Assembly: GCF_900104745.1 (NCBI RefSeq)
Contig: NZ_LT629732.1
Coordinates: 4,079,981-4,143,980, forward strand
DNA from: Actinopolymorpha singaporensis
GTDB lineage: Bacteria; Actinomycetota; Actinomycetes; Propionibacteriales; Actinopolymorphaceae
Reading direction: 5' to 3'
Length of the DNA: 64,000 nucleotides
Of the stretch, positions 42,483-50,109 are shown one piece after another (the first letter of the stretch is position 1; each line of letters begins with the position of its first letter). The position numbers were made by a program, and so were the translations under genes. Under the pieces are notes generated by a model. It was given only the letters and a program-made list of their open reading frames with translations. It made no database searches and had not been told where the DNA came from.

Positions 42483-43205
42483 ATGAATCTTCGCCATGTC
42501 CTGAAGCAGTCCGATGCGATGGTCGGACTGGTGCATGACTCGAGAAAGATGTTGAGGATCCCGGCCCTGGTCCGGCGGAGGAGGATCATCGACAACTATC
42601 TGGCCACCCACGGAATCAGGAGGCTCCAGATCGGCGCGGGCCGAACGTCCCTCGACGGCTGGTTGAGCACAGACATCTCTCCGGGCCCATACGGCAGCGT
42701 CTTTCTCGATGCGAGCAAAGCCTTTCCGTTTGACGACGCGGTGTTCGACACTGTCTACAGTGAGCACATGATCGAACACATCTCCTGGGATGATGGTTTG
42801 TTCATGCTGAGTGAGATCCGACGTGTCCTCAAGCCTGGCGGAGTGGTTCGGATCGCCACGCCGGACCTTGCGGTTCTCCTGAGCCTCTACGGCCGCGATC
42901 AAAGTGCCCTGGGTGAGAAATACGTCCGGTGGATCACTGACGAGTTTCTTCCACAAGTCGACGTGTACGACGCTTCGTTCGTGATCAACAACGCGTTCCG
43001 CAACTGGGGTCATCAGTTCCTCTACGATGGGAATTTGATGGAAATGGCGATGTCGAGGGCAGGATTCGCGGACATCAGGCGATGCTCTCCAGGTGAATCG
43101 AGCCATGCGGATCTGCGGGCGGTCGAGTCGCATGGCAAGCACGTTGCGGACGAGGAGATGGCAGCGTTCGAGACCATGGTCTACGAGGGGGCACGCCCAC
43201 GTTGA
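42483..43205 (+). CDS. SAM-dependent methyltransferase (class I)
   Basis: This is a 240-residue methyltransferase. LQIGAGRTSLDGWLSTDISPG is the SAM-binding loop, and FDDAVFDTVYSEHMIEHISWDDGLFMLSEIRRVLKPGGVVRIATPDL is typical of small polysaccharide-locus methyltransferases. An in-frame GTG nine bases earlier is an alternative start. It is the last gene of the rightward half of the locus and probably caps or decorates the glycan. Confidence 0.85.
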   Translation: MNLRHVLKQSDAMVGLVHDSRKMLRIPALVRRRRIIDNYLATHGIRRLQIGAGRTSLDGWLSTDISPGPYGSVFLDASKAFPFDDAVFDTVYSEHMIEHISWDDGLFMLSEIRRVLKPGGVVRIATPDLAVLLSLYGRDQSALGEKYVRWITDEFLPQVDVYDASFVINNAFRNWGHQFLYDGNLMEMAMSRAGFADIRRCSPGESSHADLRAVESHGKHVADEEMAAFETMVYEGARPR

Positions 43206-43444
43206 GGACTGCGTCGTCGTCCGCCTGGCGTGATGGTCTGCAGACGCGTCTGAAGTCGGCGGACGTACGCCCGGCGGCCTGCTGATCCGACTGTCCACGT
43301 CGCAGGCGTATGGGGCTTCTCCGGACAGGTATCCCAGGAGATCGGACAGTACGTCGCGGCTGGTCTTGGCAGGCGCTTCGGCCACGGCGATCCTCGTGCC
43401 GGGGAGTTCTCGCTGCCTGGCGTCAGCACACTGATCGGAGAACG
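43206..43444. other. Gap after the polysaccharide locus
   Basis: No assured gene in 239 bp. CAGACGCGTCTG (43241-43252) is a perfect 12-bp palindrome. A plus-strand frame without a start codon (from just after a TGA near 43253 to the TGA at 43445-43447) reads GVWGFSGQVSQEIGQYVAAG and could be the end of a lost gene; its codon use is weaker than that of neighbours. Confidence 0.3.
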
Positions 43445-43918
43445 ATGATGAGCAGTCCGTCCGACCACACCACACCGGCACTGGCACCGGCACCGGTAGC
43501 CGAACTCCATCTGCCGCTGAGTCGTGGTCGTGCGATGCTCCGGTTCACCGTGCACTACCTGGAAATGGTGGTGGCAATGGTTGTCGGCATGGTCGCTCTG
43601 GGTCCGGTGGAGTCACTGTTGGCCAGGGCCGTCGGCCAGCCGTACGCGCTGGACGGCACGACGGTGAGCATGCTGATGATGGCCGTGAACATGACGGTGC
43701 CGATGGCAGCGTGGATGCGGGTGCGCAGGCACCGGTGGCGGTTGACCGCGGAGATGTGCGCCGGTATGGACGTCCCGTTCCTGCTCGTACTTGTGCCGTA
43801 CTGGGCCGGTGTGATCAGCGAGACGGCGCTGATGATGGTCGGGCACACGGTGATGTTCGTGGGGATGGCGGCGGCGATGGTACTTCGCCGGCAGGAGTAC
43901 GTCGGCCACGGACACTGA
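43445..43918 (+). CDS. Methionine-rich four-span membrane protein
   Basis: This is a 157-residue protein I do not recognise. After a Pro/Ala-rich N-terminus there are about four hydrophobic segments with striking methionine content: HYLEMVVAMVVGMVALGPV, TVSMLMMAVNMTVPMAAWM, CAGMDVPFLLVLVPYWAGV and TALMMVGHTVMFVGMAAAM. Met and His spread through membrane helices can be a sign of copper or other soft-metal handling, but no defined motif is present. GGAGAA precedes the ATG. It is unlinked by overlap to its neighbours. Confidence 0.7.
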   Translation: MMSSPSDHTTPALAPAPVAELHLPLSRGRAMLRFTVHYLEMVVAMVVGMVALGPVESLLARAVGQPYALDGTTVSMLMMAVNMTVPMAAWMRVRRHRWRLTAEMCAGMDVPFLLVLVPYWAGVISETALMMVGHTVMFVGMAAAMVLRRQEYVGHGH

Positions 43919-43999
43919 CGCGCTACCGTGCCTCGACGCGGACATCCTCGTGACGCGGGTCATTCTGAAGCAGGCCAGCTCCTAGGGAAGAGGACGCCA

Positions 44000-44608
44000 A
44001 TGACCAAAGTGATCTGTAACCAGTCGATCTCGGCCGACGGCTACGCGGCCGGGCCCAACCAGACCGAGCAGCGCCCGTTCGGTGACGACGGCGGCGACGG
44101 CTGGGGCGACAAGCTGCACTCCTGGATGTTCGAAGCTTCCGAGGAGAACCGGACCGAGATCGATCAGATCGCGGCGCCCGGGGCATGCATCATGGGCCGC
44201 AACATGTTCGGTCCGGTGCGTGGGGAGTGGGATCGGGACTGGAAGGGCTGGTGGGGCGACAACCCGCCGTTCCACGCTCCCGTCTTCGTGCTCACCCACT
44301 ATCCGCGCGCGCCGCAACCGATGGACGGCGGCACGACGTACTACTTCGTCACCGACGGAATCGAGTCCGCACTCAAGCAGGCGCGCGAGGCTGCAGGGAA
44401 CGGCGATGTGATGATTCAGGGCGGTGCGAACACTATCGACCAGTACCTCGCCGCGGGCCTGATCGACGAGCTACGGCTGCACATCGTGCCCATCACGCTC
44501 GGCGCCGGCGCGCGGCTGTTCGACGGAGTCCCGCCGCTCGACCTGGAGCAGGTGGAGTCACGGTCAGCCACCTCGGTCACCCACGTGACCTATCGCGTGC
44601 TGCGCTGA
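44000..44608 (+). CDS. RibD C-terminal domain/dihydrofolate-reductase-like protein
   Basis: This is a 202-residue NADPH-binding reductase fold. MTKVICNQSISADGYAAGP is the standard N-terminal strand, GACIMGRNMFGPVRGEW the nucleotide-binding turn, and VMIQGGANTIDQYLAAGLIDELRLHIVPITLGAGARLF the conserved C-terminal block of stand-alone RibD-C proteins. These are common in actinobacteria; their substrates are mostly unknown. AGAGGA precedes the ATG. A second, less similar family member is at 45888-46436. Confidence 0.9.
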   Translation: MTKVICNQSISADGYAAGPNQTEQRPFGDDGGDGWGDKLHSWMFEASEENRTEIDQIAAPGACIMGRNMFGPVRGEWDRDWKGWWGDNPPFHAPVFVLTHYPRAPQPMDGGTTYYFVTDGIESALKQAREAAGNGDVMIQGGANTIDQYLAAGLIDELRLHIVPITLGAGARLFDGVPPLDLEQVESRSATSVTHVTYRVLR

Positions 44609-44700
44609 GCCGGAAGGCGCCGTTTCGCGCGCGTTCGTCCACACCACAGCAAGTGTCGAGGCCGATGCCGATCGCCTTTGTCACGGCTTCCGTCCCGCAG

Positions 44701-44733
44701 CACGAGAACTGCCCACCGTGGGCAGTTCTCGTG
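44701..44733. terminator. Perfect 15-bp hairpin
   Basis: CACGAGAACTGCCCA (44701-44715), CCG loop, and the exact reverse complement at 44719-44733 form an unusually long perfect stem, 92 nt after the reductase stop. It probably ends transcription from both sides; a mobile-repeat or regulatory role cannot be excluded. Confidence 0.5.
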
Positions 44734-44749
44734 GCCGCGTGGCAACGTC

Positions 44750-44998
44750 TCATCGAAGCGTCGGAGACGTTGGAGGTTGTCTCGTACGACCTCGCCGAGC
44801 ATGCCTTGTCCGCCAGACGTGCGCTGACGCGGCGACGACTGCAGCTGCGAGTCCGGAGCCCAGACCGATGAGCATGGCAATCCCACTCGTGTGGACCCGC
44901 ATGGCAAGCTCCCGCCGGCCAGGACTGAACAGGTCAGCGAATCCGATGGCGCTGTCGGGAGGCTGGTGGCCCAGTGATGCTCCCGCACCCCAGACCAC
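44750..44998 (-). CDS. Possible small membrane protein or remnant
   Basis: An 82-codon frame reads MVWGAGASLGHQPPDSAIGFADLFSPGRRELAMRVHTSG in two parts, then one hydrophobic span (GIAMLIGLGSGLAAAVVAAS) and a basic tail. It has protein-like character, but third-position GC falls off in the last 20 codons and no ribosome site is obvious. It could be the decayed end of a membrane protein. No function assigned. The rest of the 44609-45089 gap shows only the 44701 hairpin. Confidence 0.3.
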   Translation of the reverse strand: MVWGAGASLGHQPPDSAIGFADLFSPGRRELAMRVHTSGIAMLIGLGSGLAAAVVAASAHVWRTRHARRGRTRQPPTSPTLR

Positions 44999-45089
44999 GC
45001 CGTGGGGACGATTGCGTCACTCGACCCCACGAGCAGATTCCTGACCGAGCCCACCGTTGGGGCGCCGGAGCCCGTGGAATTGCACTCGA

Positions 45090-45590
45090 TCAGCGCGGGA
45101 TCTCCACGTTGGAGTAAAACGGCGCTGCGAAAGGGAGTTCGTCGCCGAGCCAGCATTGAAGGGCTTCGAACGTGGCGGTGTACAGGCCAGCCTCGTAGGC
45201 GGACGGGGTGACCCACCAGCTCACGTCGACGTCGTGGCGCAGCATTTCCACCGTCAGTTGTCGACGCACGCCCAGGGGATACAGGTACACGCATCCGATG
45301 TATCCGTGGTGGGGATTGGTGAGCACGTAGGTGTAGGACTTGTCATCACGAAACTCGGCTTCGTGCCAGACCAGGTCCACGTAGTTGCCTTCGAGGGTGA
45401 CAGGCCGGGTGGGCCAGGACCCGCCGCGTGTGCGCCGGATCAACTCCAGACTGGTGTTGATCCCGGCCACGTCGGCTTCGAGGTCGTCGCGGGTGATGGC
45501 GTGAGCGTGGACTCGTTCATGATCGAGGGTCCGTGGCACTACGACTCCGGGGGCGATAGCGAGCTTCTTGGTCAGTCCGGCGATGTCCAT
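45090..45590 (-). CDS. GNAT-like N-acetyltransferase
   Basis: This is a 166-residue protein. The second half has the GNAT core pattern: VDLVWHEAEFRDDKSYTYVLTNPHHGYIGCVYLYPLG, then VDVSWWVTPSAYEAGLYTATFEALQCWL. The latter corresponds to beta strand 4, the CoA-binding turn and helix 3 in diverged form. The N-terminal 45 residues are extended. It stands alone on the minus strand. Substrate unknown. Confidence 0.75.
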   Translation of the reverse strand: MDIAGLTKKLAIAPGVVVPRTLDHERVHAHAITRDDLEADVAGINTSLELIRRTRGGSWPTRPVTLEGNYVDLVWHEAEFRDDKSYTYVLTNPHHGYIGCVYLYPLGVRRQLTVEMLRHDVDVSWWVTPSAYEAGLYTATFEALQCWLGDELPFAAPFYSNVEIPR

Positions 45591-45836
45591 GTCGTCTCCG
45601 GTTCCGTTGGTCCTCGCAGGCGCGGTGGATGCTTGGCGCGCTGGCTGGGTCGTCAGATGGTGCCGCGTCTGATCGCTGCGTCGATGAGGTCGAGCATGCC
45701 CTTGGCCCCGCGGCGGAGGCTTCCTCGTCGGCCGGCCCTGGCCAGCTGAGGAACTCCTAGGATTGCTCGGACATGATGCCTTCTTCCGACTCGGTTCGGA
45801 CGGGTTCGGGAGGGCCTCGACGCTGCTGTCCGTCGC

Positions 45837-45868
45837 GGACTGGGGCGCGGCACGCCGCGCCCCAGTCC
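45837..45868. terminator. Strong GC hairpin downstream of the second RibD-C gene
   Basis: GGACTGGGGCGCGGC (45837-45851) and its exact complement (45854-45868) form a 14-15-bp stem with a tiny CACG-type loop, 20 nt past the stop of the leftward gene. The remaining 45591-45836 stretch shows no supported gene. Confidence 0.65.
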
Positions 45869-45887
45869 ACCGGCCGGCACCCGCAAG

Positions 45888-46436
45888 CTACGCGTCGGGG
45901 TTGCGGAGGGTGAGTACGACGACTCCGGAGTCGAGGGTCCGGTTGGCCGTCAGCTTGAGCTTCTTGTTGAGCCCCTGGTCGATGATGAGGTCACTCTGGT
46001 CGCCGACTCCGGCCAAGTGGGGATGAACCCACAGATGCAGCTCGGTGAGAAGGTTCGCACGCAGGAGCGTCTTGGCCAGCGGCCCGTAGCCGTGCATCAG
46101 TATCGAGGCGCCACCCTGAGCACGCAGTTTGTGCACCTGCTCGATGAGATCGCCGGCGAGAACCGTCGTGTTCTGCCAGGTGGGCTCGGTGAGGGTCGTG
46201 GAGACGACGTACTTGGGGATGGCGTTGATCGTCTCGGCGTACTCCCCGTCTCTTCCGGGCCAGGCGCCGGCGTAGACCTCATAGGTCTTGCGGCCCATCA
46301 GCATCGCGTCGGCGGCGCGGAGCTGTTCCAGCGCCAGAGCGTTCGATTCATCGTCCACGTAATCGAAGTGCCACCTGTCCATGTGGTTCACGACTCCGTC
46401 GAGGCTGACGAACGTCGAGCTGATGATGTTCCGCAT
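45888..46436 (-). CDS. RibD C-terminal domain/dihydrofolate-reductase-like protein
   Basis: This is a 182-residue stand-alone reductase-fold protein. Motifs: MRNIISSTFVSLDGVVNHM, ADAMLMGRKTYEVYAGAWPG, KYVVSTTLTEPTWQNTTVLAGD, ASILMHGYGPLAKTLLRANLLTELHLWVHPHLAG. The ATG is chosen over longer in-frame starts because GAGAGGAA precedes it and the canonical N-terminal strand starts there. The strong hairpin immediately downstream suggests a single-gene unit. Confidence 0.9.
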   Translation of the reverse strand: MRNIISSTFVSLDGVVNHMDRWHFDYVDDESNALALEQLRAADAMLMGRKTYEVYAGAWPGRDGEYAETINAIPKYVVSTTLTEPTWQNTTVLAGDLIEQVHKLRAQGGASILMHGYGPLAKTLLRANLLTELHLWVHPHLAGVGDQSDLIIDQGLNKKLKLTANRTLDSGVVVLTLRNPDA

Positions 46437-46663
46437 GGAGTTCCTCTCGTTGCGCTGTGTGGCCGGCAGCGACGCGCCTGCTCGTCGCCGGAGACTTCGG
46501 GGAGATGCTCCTCGATCCGACACCTTGGCCGAGCGAATTGGCGGGACGAAGTCCGGAAACCTGGGCATTCCGTCTGGACTCGCGGGTGGTTGGACACGGA
46601 CACCACGTCGAGCCTCGGGGGTGGTCTGTCCCGTGAAGGAGATGCCGGTCCGAACAGGAAGGC

Positions 46664-47512
46664 TCAGGGAACAGTTGCGCGGACCGTCGAGGTCAGGGTG
46701 TACCCGCCGACGTCGACACGAAGAATCTGTTCCGACGGAAGAGGCGAACCACCGGGCGTCCACACCACGTTGATCGCACGAGCGTCGCCCGGCCCGACAG
46801 GCCCGTTGTCGGGCCACCCGACCGTGAACTCGGGGCCGCCGGTGATCGTGAGCTTCGCCGACTTCAGGTCGAAGGTGTCCTGAGTGTTGTTGAACAAGGT
46901 GACGCTGCCGCTCACCGACCCTCCTACTGCGGCTTCGGCTTGAAGGAGGAGGACGCCGGGAACGAGAGCCAGTCTCTGCGTGGCTGCCTTCTCACCGGGT
47001 CCGAGCAAGACGTCGACGACCCTCTTCACCAGTTCACGAAATGTTTCTTCGCGGTATCCGACGACGAAAGCGATGACGAACAGAACAGCGGTCCCGCCGG
47101 CGGTGTAGTTCTCGTTTGATGCCGGGATCACGTCCGGGGCGATCCCCTTCAGAACGAATAGCAGAGCCAAGACGGCCACCGAGCCGGTGATCATGCCGAG
47201 GATCGGCCGTGCGAGATGCCAGTAGGCGAATCCAAGACCGTCCCATTCGCGACTGTGGCCGACAACGCCGACGACACTGATCGTCGAGCCTCCCAGCGCG
47301 CCGGCCCATGGAACCCAGAGGGGAACGACATGGTCCCAGTTGTAGGAAGGCGGGGCCGCCTGGCCTCGGGTGGCCGCCGTCATCAGGGCCACCAAGGCCA
47401 CGATCCACGCTACTTGGTAGACGAGGAAGGCCAGGGGCGACCATCGGGTTGGCCCGAGCTTGTAAATTGCCTTTCGTACGGCCTTGCGGAAAGGTCCAAG
47501 GCGTGCGTCCAT
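46664..47512 (-). CDS. Membrane protein with a C-terminal Ig-like domain
   Basis: This is a 282-residue protein of unknown function. Three to four membrane spans lie between residues 20 and 165 (SPLAFLVYQVAWIVALVALM, GALGGSTISVVGVVG, PILGMITGSVAVLALLFVL, GTAVLFVIAFVVGYREE). A cytoplasm-like linker (VKRVVDVLLGPGEKAATQRL) follows. The last ~90 residues form a beta-sandwich-like segment (GSVSGSVTLFNNTQDTFDLKSAKLTITGGPEFTVGWPDNGPVGPGDARAINVVWTP, quoted in parts of one domain) ending in TSTVRATVP. GGAGGAGAG precedes the ATG. The upstream 270 bp to the divergent FG-GAP gene and the downstream 227 bp show no further gene. Confidence 0.65.
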   Translation of the reverse strand: MDARLGPFRKAVRKAIYKLGPTRWSPLAFLVYQVAWIVALVALMTAATRGQAAPPSYNWDHVVPLWVPWAGALGGSTISVVGVVGHSREWDGLGFAYWHLARPILGMITGSVAVLALLFVLKGIAPDVIPASNENYTAGGTAVLFVIAFVVGYREETFRELVKRVVDVLLGPGEKAATQRLALVPGVLLLQAEAAVGGSVSGSVTLFNNTQDTFDLKSAKLTITGGPEFTVGWPDNGPVGPGDARAINVVWTPGGSPLPSEQILRVDVGGYTLTSTVRATVP

Positions 47513-47784
47513 CGGCCCTCTCCTCCTTGCCGCGCGTGCGCCAGCCCTCCCTGCGATGCGCATGACGCCGGCGCGACCTCGGATCGTGCACACAAGATGA
47601 TCTCGTGCCCGAGGCCTGTCAACGCCGCTCGCTCCTGAGCTGCCGCGGCCTGCATCGCCCCGGTGGATTCGGCAAGCGGTCATCGGTGACTTGTGACGAA
47701 ACGGGTTCGGCGCGCACGGCGGGAGCGCATGCTTGGTTGATCACGCGCGTCCTGCCACGCGAACTGCGCTGGAGGGGAGATCTC

Positions 47785-49443
47785 ATGCGTGCGTTTCCAG
47801 CCGTAGGGCTGCTTGCCCTCGCCGCCTGCATCACGTTCTGTGCTGCGCCTTCGGCTGTAGGTACAGGAAGAGCCGCCGCGGCGGTGACGGAGTGTGTGAC
47901 CTTGGCCTTGCCGAACCAGGACATGAACGGTACGCCCACCGGTGCCGACCACGGAGATGTCGTGGTCGGCGCACCAGGGGAGAACCACGCCGCCGGCGCG
48001 ATCCATGTCTTCCACGGCACTGACGGGGCCACCGCCGGTGACAGCGCCGGCAGGTACGAGGATCAGTGGACCAGCCAGGACACGCCCGGGGTTGCCGGCG
48101 GCTCGGAGCCGAACGACCGGTTCGGGGCGGCCGTAGTCACCGGTGATTTCAACGGTGACGAGTGTGCTGACGCCGCAGTCGGTGTCCCGGGTGAGGACGG
48201 TTCCGCTGGTGCAGTCAACGTGTTCTACGGTGCTCGCGGCACGGGGCTTCTCGTCGCCACTGCGAACACGATGCTGCTGGAGGGAACGGCGTCGATCCCT
48301 GGTCCGCGTCGCGCGGGTGAGCGTTTCGGTTCGGTGCTGGCGATCGGGGATCTCAACGACGACGGGATCACCGACCTGGCCATCGGCGCACCGGGCGATG
48401 TGGACAGCGGTGTCGCCGCGGGTGCGGTGTTCGTCGTCTACGGCGACGCAGCCGGGCTGAACGAGGGCCCCGCCCGTGCGGTGCGTCTGGCCCAGTCGTC
48501 CGCTCTCTTCCCGGGGGCCCCGGAGGTGTCGGACCGGTTCGGTGCCAGCCTCGCGGTCGGCGACTTCGCCGGAGATGGGATCGACGACCTGGCGATCGGT
48601 GTCCCCGGGGAGAACGCGAACTCCGGTGGTGTGGTCGTCGTACCGGGCAACCACGGTGGTGCTCTCACCGGCGCCGGATCGAGGTTCTGGTCCCAGAACA
48701 GCGCCGGCGTCGTCGGAGCCGCCGAACCCGATGACGGTTTCGGCACCGCCCTCGATGCTGGTGCTGTCACCCTGGACGGCCGCGAGGACCTGGTGGTCGG
48801 AATCCCAGGGGAGAACCGCAGCGGGGCCATCGCGATCCTGTTCGGATCGGCGACCGGGCTTACATCCACGGGGAACCAGTACTGGTCGCAGAACACCCCG
48901 AGTGTCACCGGAACTGCCGAGGCCGGGGACCAGTTCGGCTTCGCCGTCGCAGTAGGGCGAATCTCCGCCGGGACCGCGGAACATCCGAACGCTGAGGACG
49001 TCGCTGTCGGTGTTCCAGGCGACCGCGTCGGCGGTGTGCCGGCGGCCGGGGCGGTCCAGATCTTCTTCGATGTCCCCAACGGTCCTCCCAGCGCCACCGG
49101 AGACGCAGAAATGCTCGTCAGCCAGGACACCCCCCAGGTGCCAGGAGCCGCGGAGACCGGCGACAGGTTCGGCGCCTCCCTCGCCATCGTGAACCTGAGC
49201 ACCGACTACCCTGGCGACGGCCAGGACCTTCTGGTCGGGGCACCCGGCGAGACAGTCTCCGGTGTCCGCCACGCCGGTGTCTTCCACGACTTCATCGCCG
49301 GCGCGTTCCCCCGTGATCCGGTTGTCGTTCCCAACTGGAGGCAGTTCAACAAGGCCCTCTCAGCCGGCACCATCGAAGTCAAAGGACCCCTCGAGCCAGA
49401 AGGAGCCTTCGGCGCCGCTCTCGGCAACCCGGGCCGGCCCTGA
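47785..49443 (+). CDS. Secreted FG-GAP repeat (integrin-alpha-like) beta-propeller protein
   Basis: This is a 552-residue exported protein. The Sec signal is MRAFPAVGLLALAACITFCAAPSAVG; there is a Cys at the signal end but no clean lipobox. Seven FG-GAP units can be counted by their VGxPGE cores: DVVVGAPGENH, AAVGVPGEDG, LAIGAPGDVD, LAIGVPGENAN, LVVGIPGENRS, VAVGVPGDRVG, LLVGAPGETVSG. Several carry DxNxDGxxD calcium loops (DLNDDGITDL, DFAGDGIDDL). Seven repeats fit one closed propeller, so the protein is probably a complete single-domain extracellular binding protein. A good ribosome site (GGAGGGGAGA) supports the ATG. No sortase signal or membrane anchor is seen. Confidence 0.85.
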   Translation: MRAFPAVGLLALAACITFCAAPSAVGTGRAAAAVTECVTLALPNQDMNGTPTGADHGDVVVGAPGENHAAGAIHVFHGTDGATAGDSAGRYEDQWTSQDTPGVAGGSEPNDRFGAAVVTGDFNGDECADAAVGVPGEDGSAGAVNVFYGARGTGLLVATANTMLLEGTASIPGPRRAGERFGSVLAIGDLNDDGITDLAIGAPGDVDSGVAAGAVFVVYGDAAGLNEGPARAVRLAQSSALFPGAPEVSDRFGASLAVGDFAGDGIDDLAIGVPGENANSGGVVVVPGNHGGALTGAGSRFWSQNSAGVVGAAEPDDGFGTALDAGAVTLDGREDLVVGIPGENRSGAIAILFGSATGLTSTGNQYWSQNTPSVTGTAEAGDQFGFAVAVGRISAGTAEHPNAEDVAVGVPGDRVGGVPAAGAVQIFFDVPNGPPSATGDAEMLVSQDTPQVPGAAETGDRFGASLAIVNLSTDYPGDGQDLLVGAPGETVSGVRHAGVFHDFIAGAFPRDPVVVPNWRQFNKALSAGTIEVKGPLEPEGAFGAALGNPGRP

Positions 49444-49494
49444 GCCCAGCCGCAGCCAACCCTGCCGACGACAACCGCCGACCGGAAGCCTGCG

Positions 49495-49508
49495 GACGGC
49501 AAGCCGTC
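49495..49508. terminator. Short hairpin between convergent genes
   Basis: GACGGC (49495-49500), AA, GCCGTC (49503-49508) forms a tight stem between the FG-GAP gene and the convergent DoxX gene, overlapping the DoxX stop. Confidence 0.35.
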
Positions 49509-49881
49509 AGAAGCCGTACGGCCCGAGGCGCAGCACCGCCAGCACGGCGGGGATGATCGCCAGGGTGAGTGGTACGGCGAGATGTGCGGTTTCCCTGCGC
49601 CGCACGTGCACGACGACCGCCGCGGCCATCAGGACGGCGAGTCCGACGGCGGCGGCCGGACTCAGCATCTCCGCAACGCGCAGCGCAGGTGGCCCCACCA
49701 GCCCTACCGCACCCAGCACTTCGAGCAGGCCGATGAGCCTGACCTGCGAAGGAGTGAAGTCCGCGGCCCATCCGTAGCCCTTCGCGACGAGCGCCTCGCG
49801 CGAGAGAGCCAGCTTCGAAAAGCCCGACGCCGCGAAGACGAGGGCCAGCACGGATGCGACAGCCCACAGAGCGATGTTCAT
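49507..49881 (-). CDS. DoxX family membrane protein
   Basis: This is a 124-residue protein with four spans in the DoxX arrangement: NIALWAVASVLALVFAASGFSKL, FTPSQVRLIGLLEVLGAVGLV, AVGLAVLMAAAVVVHV and PLTLAIIPAVLAVLRL. The ATG has AAGGGGAA upstream. DoxX-like proteins are small quinone- or thiol-related membrane proteins with varied roles. The 228 bp up to the next gene hold no supported CDS. Confidence 0.85.
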   Translation of the reverse strand: MNIALWAVASVLALVFAASGFSKLALSREALVAKGYGWAADFTPSQVRLIGLLEVLGAVGLVGPPALRVAEMLSPAAAVGLAVLMAAAVVVHVRRRETAHLAVPLTLAIIPAVLAVLRLGPYGF

Positions 49882-50109
49882 CGAGTTCCCCTTCGTGAGT
49901 ACGACTGCTGCCGGCGCGCGGTCGAGGTGCGGGCAGCCCCTCACCTCGCGCGGCTGTCATCACGACGAGACTGGGGCGGGGAATGTCAGGATCCCGCCCG
50001 GGCACAGGCCCGCAGCCGAAGCTTCTGTGGTGGCGTCAGGGTATGGCCGCCAGGTCACGTTGACACCTGCCTGTCGGGCCGCCTCAGGCGATGGTGTCGG
50101 TGGCCGCGC

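Noticed and set aside
43253-43447. Start-less plus-strand frame with protein-like sequence
   Set aside because: No initiation codon, weak third-position bias and no recognised motif; mentioned only as a possible gene end.
45653-45886. 77-codon minus-strand frame ending GMLDLIDAAIRRGTI
   Set aside because: Only the last 30 residues look protein-like, and the GC hairpin at 45837-45868 lies inside its 5' part.
47680-49287. Long minus-strand frame across the FG-GAP gene
   Set aside because: Shadow of a repeat protein whose signal peptide and seven repeats read on the plus strand.
49900-49960. Inverted repeat CGAGGTG/CACCTCG as terminator of the drug exporter
   Set aside because: It lies about 150 nt after the stop with a loose loop, so it is not better than chance in such GC-rich DNA.
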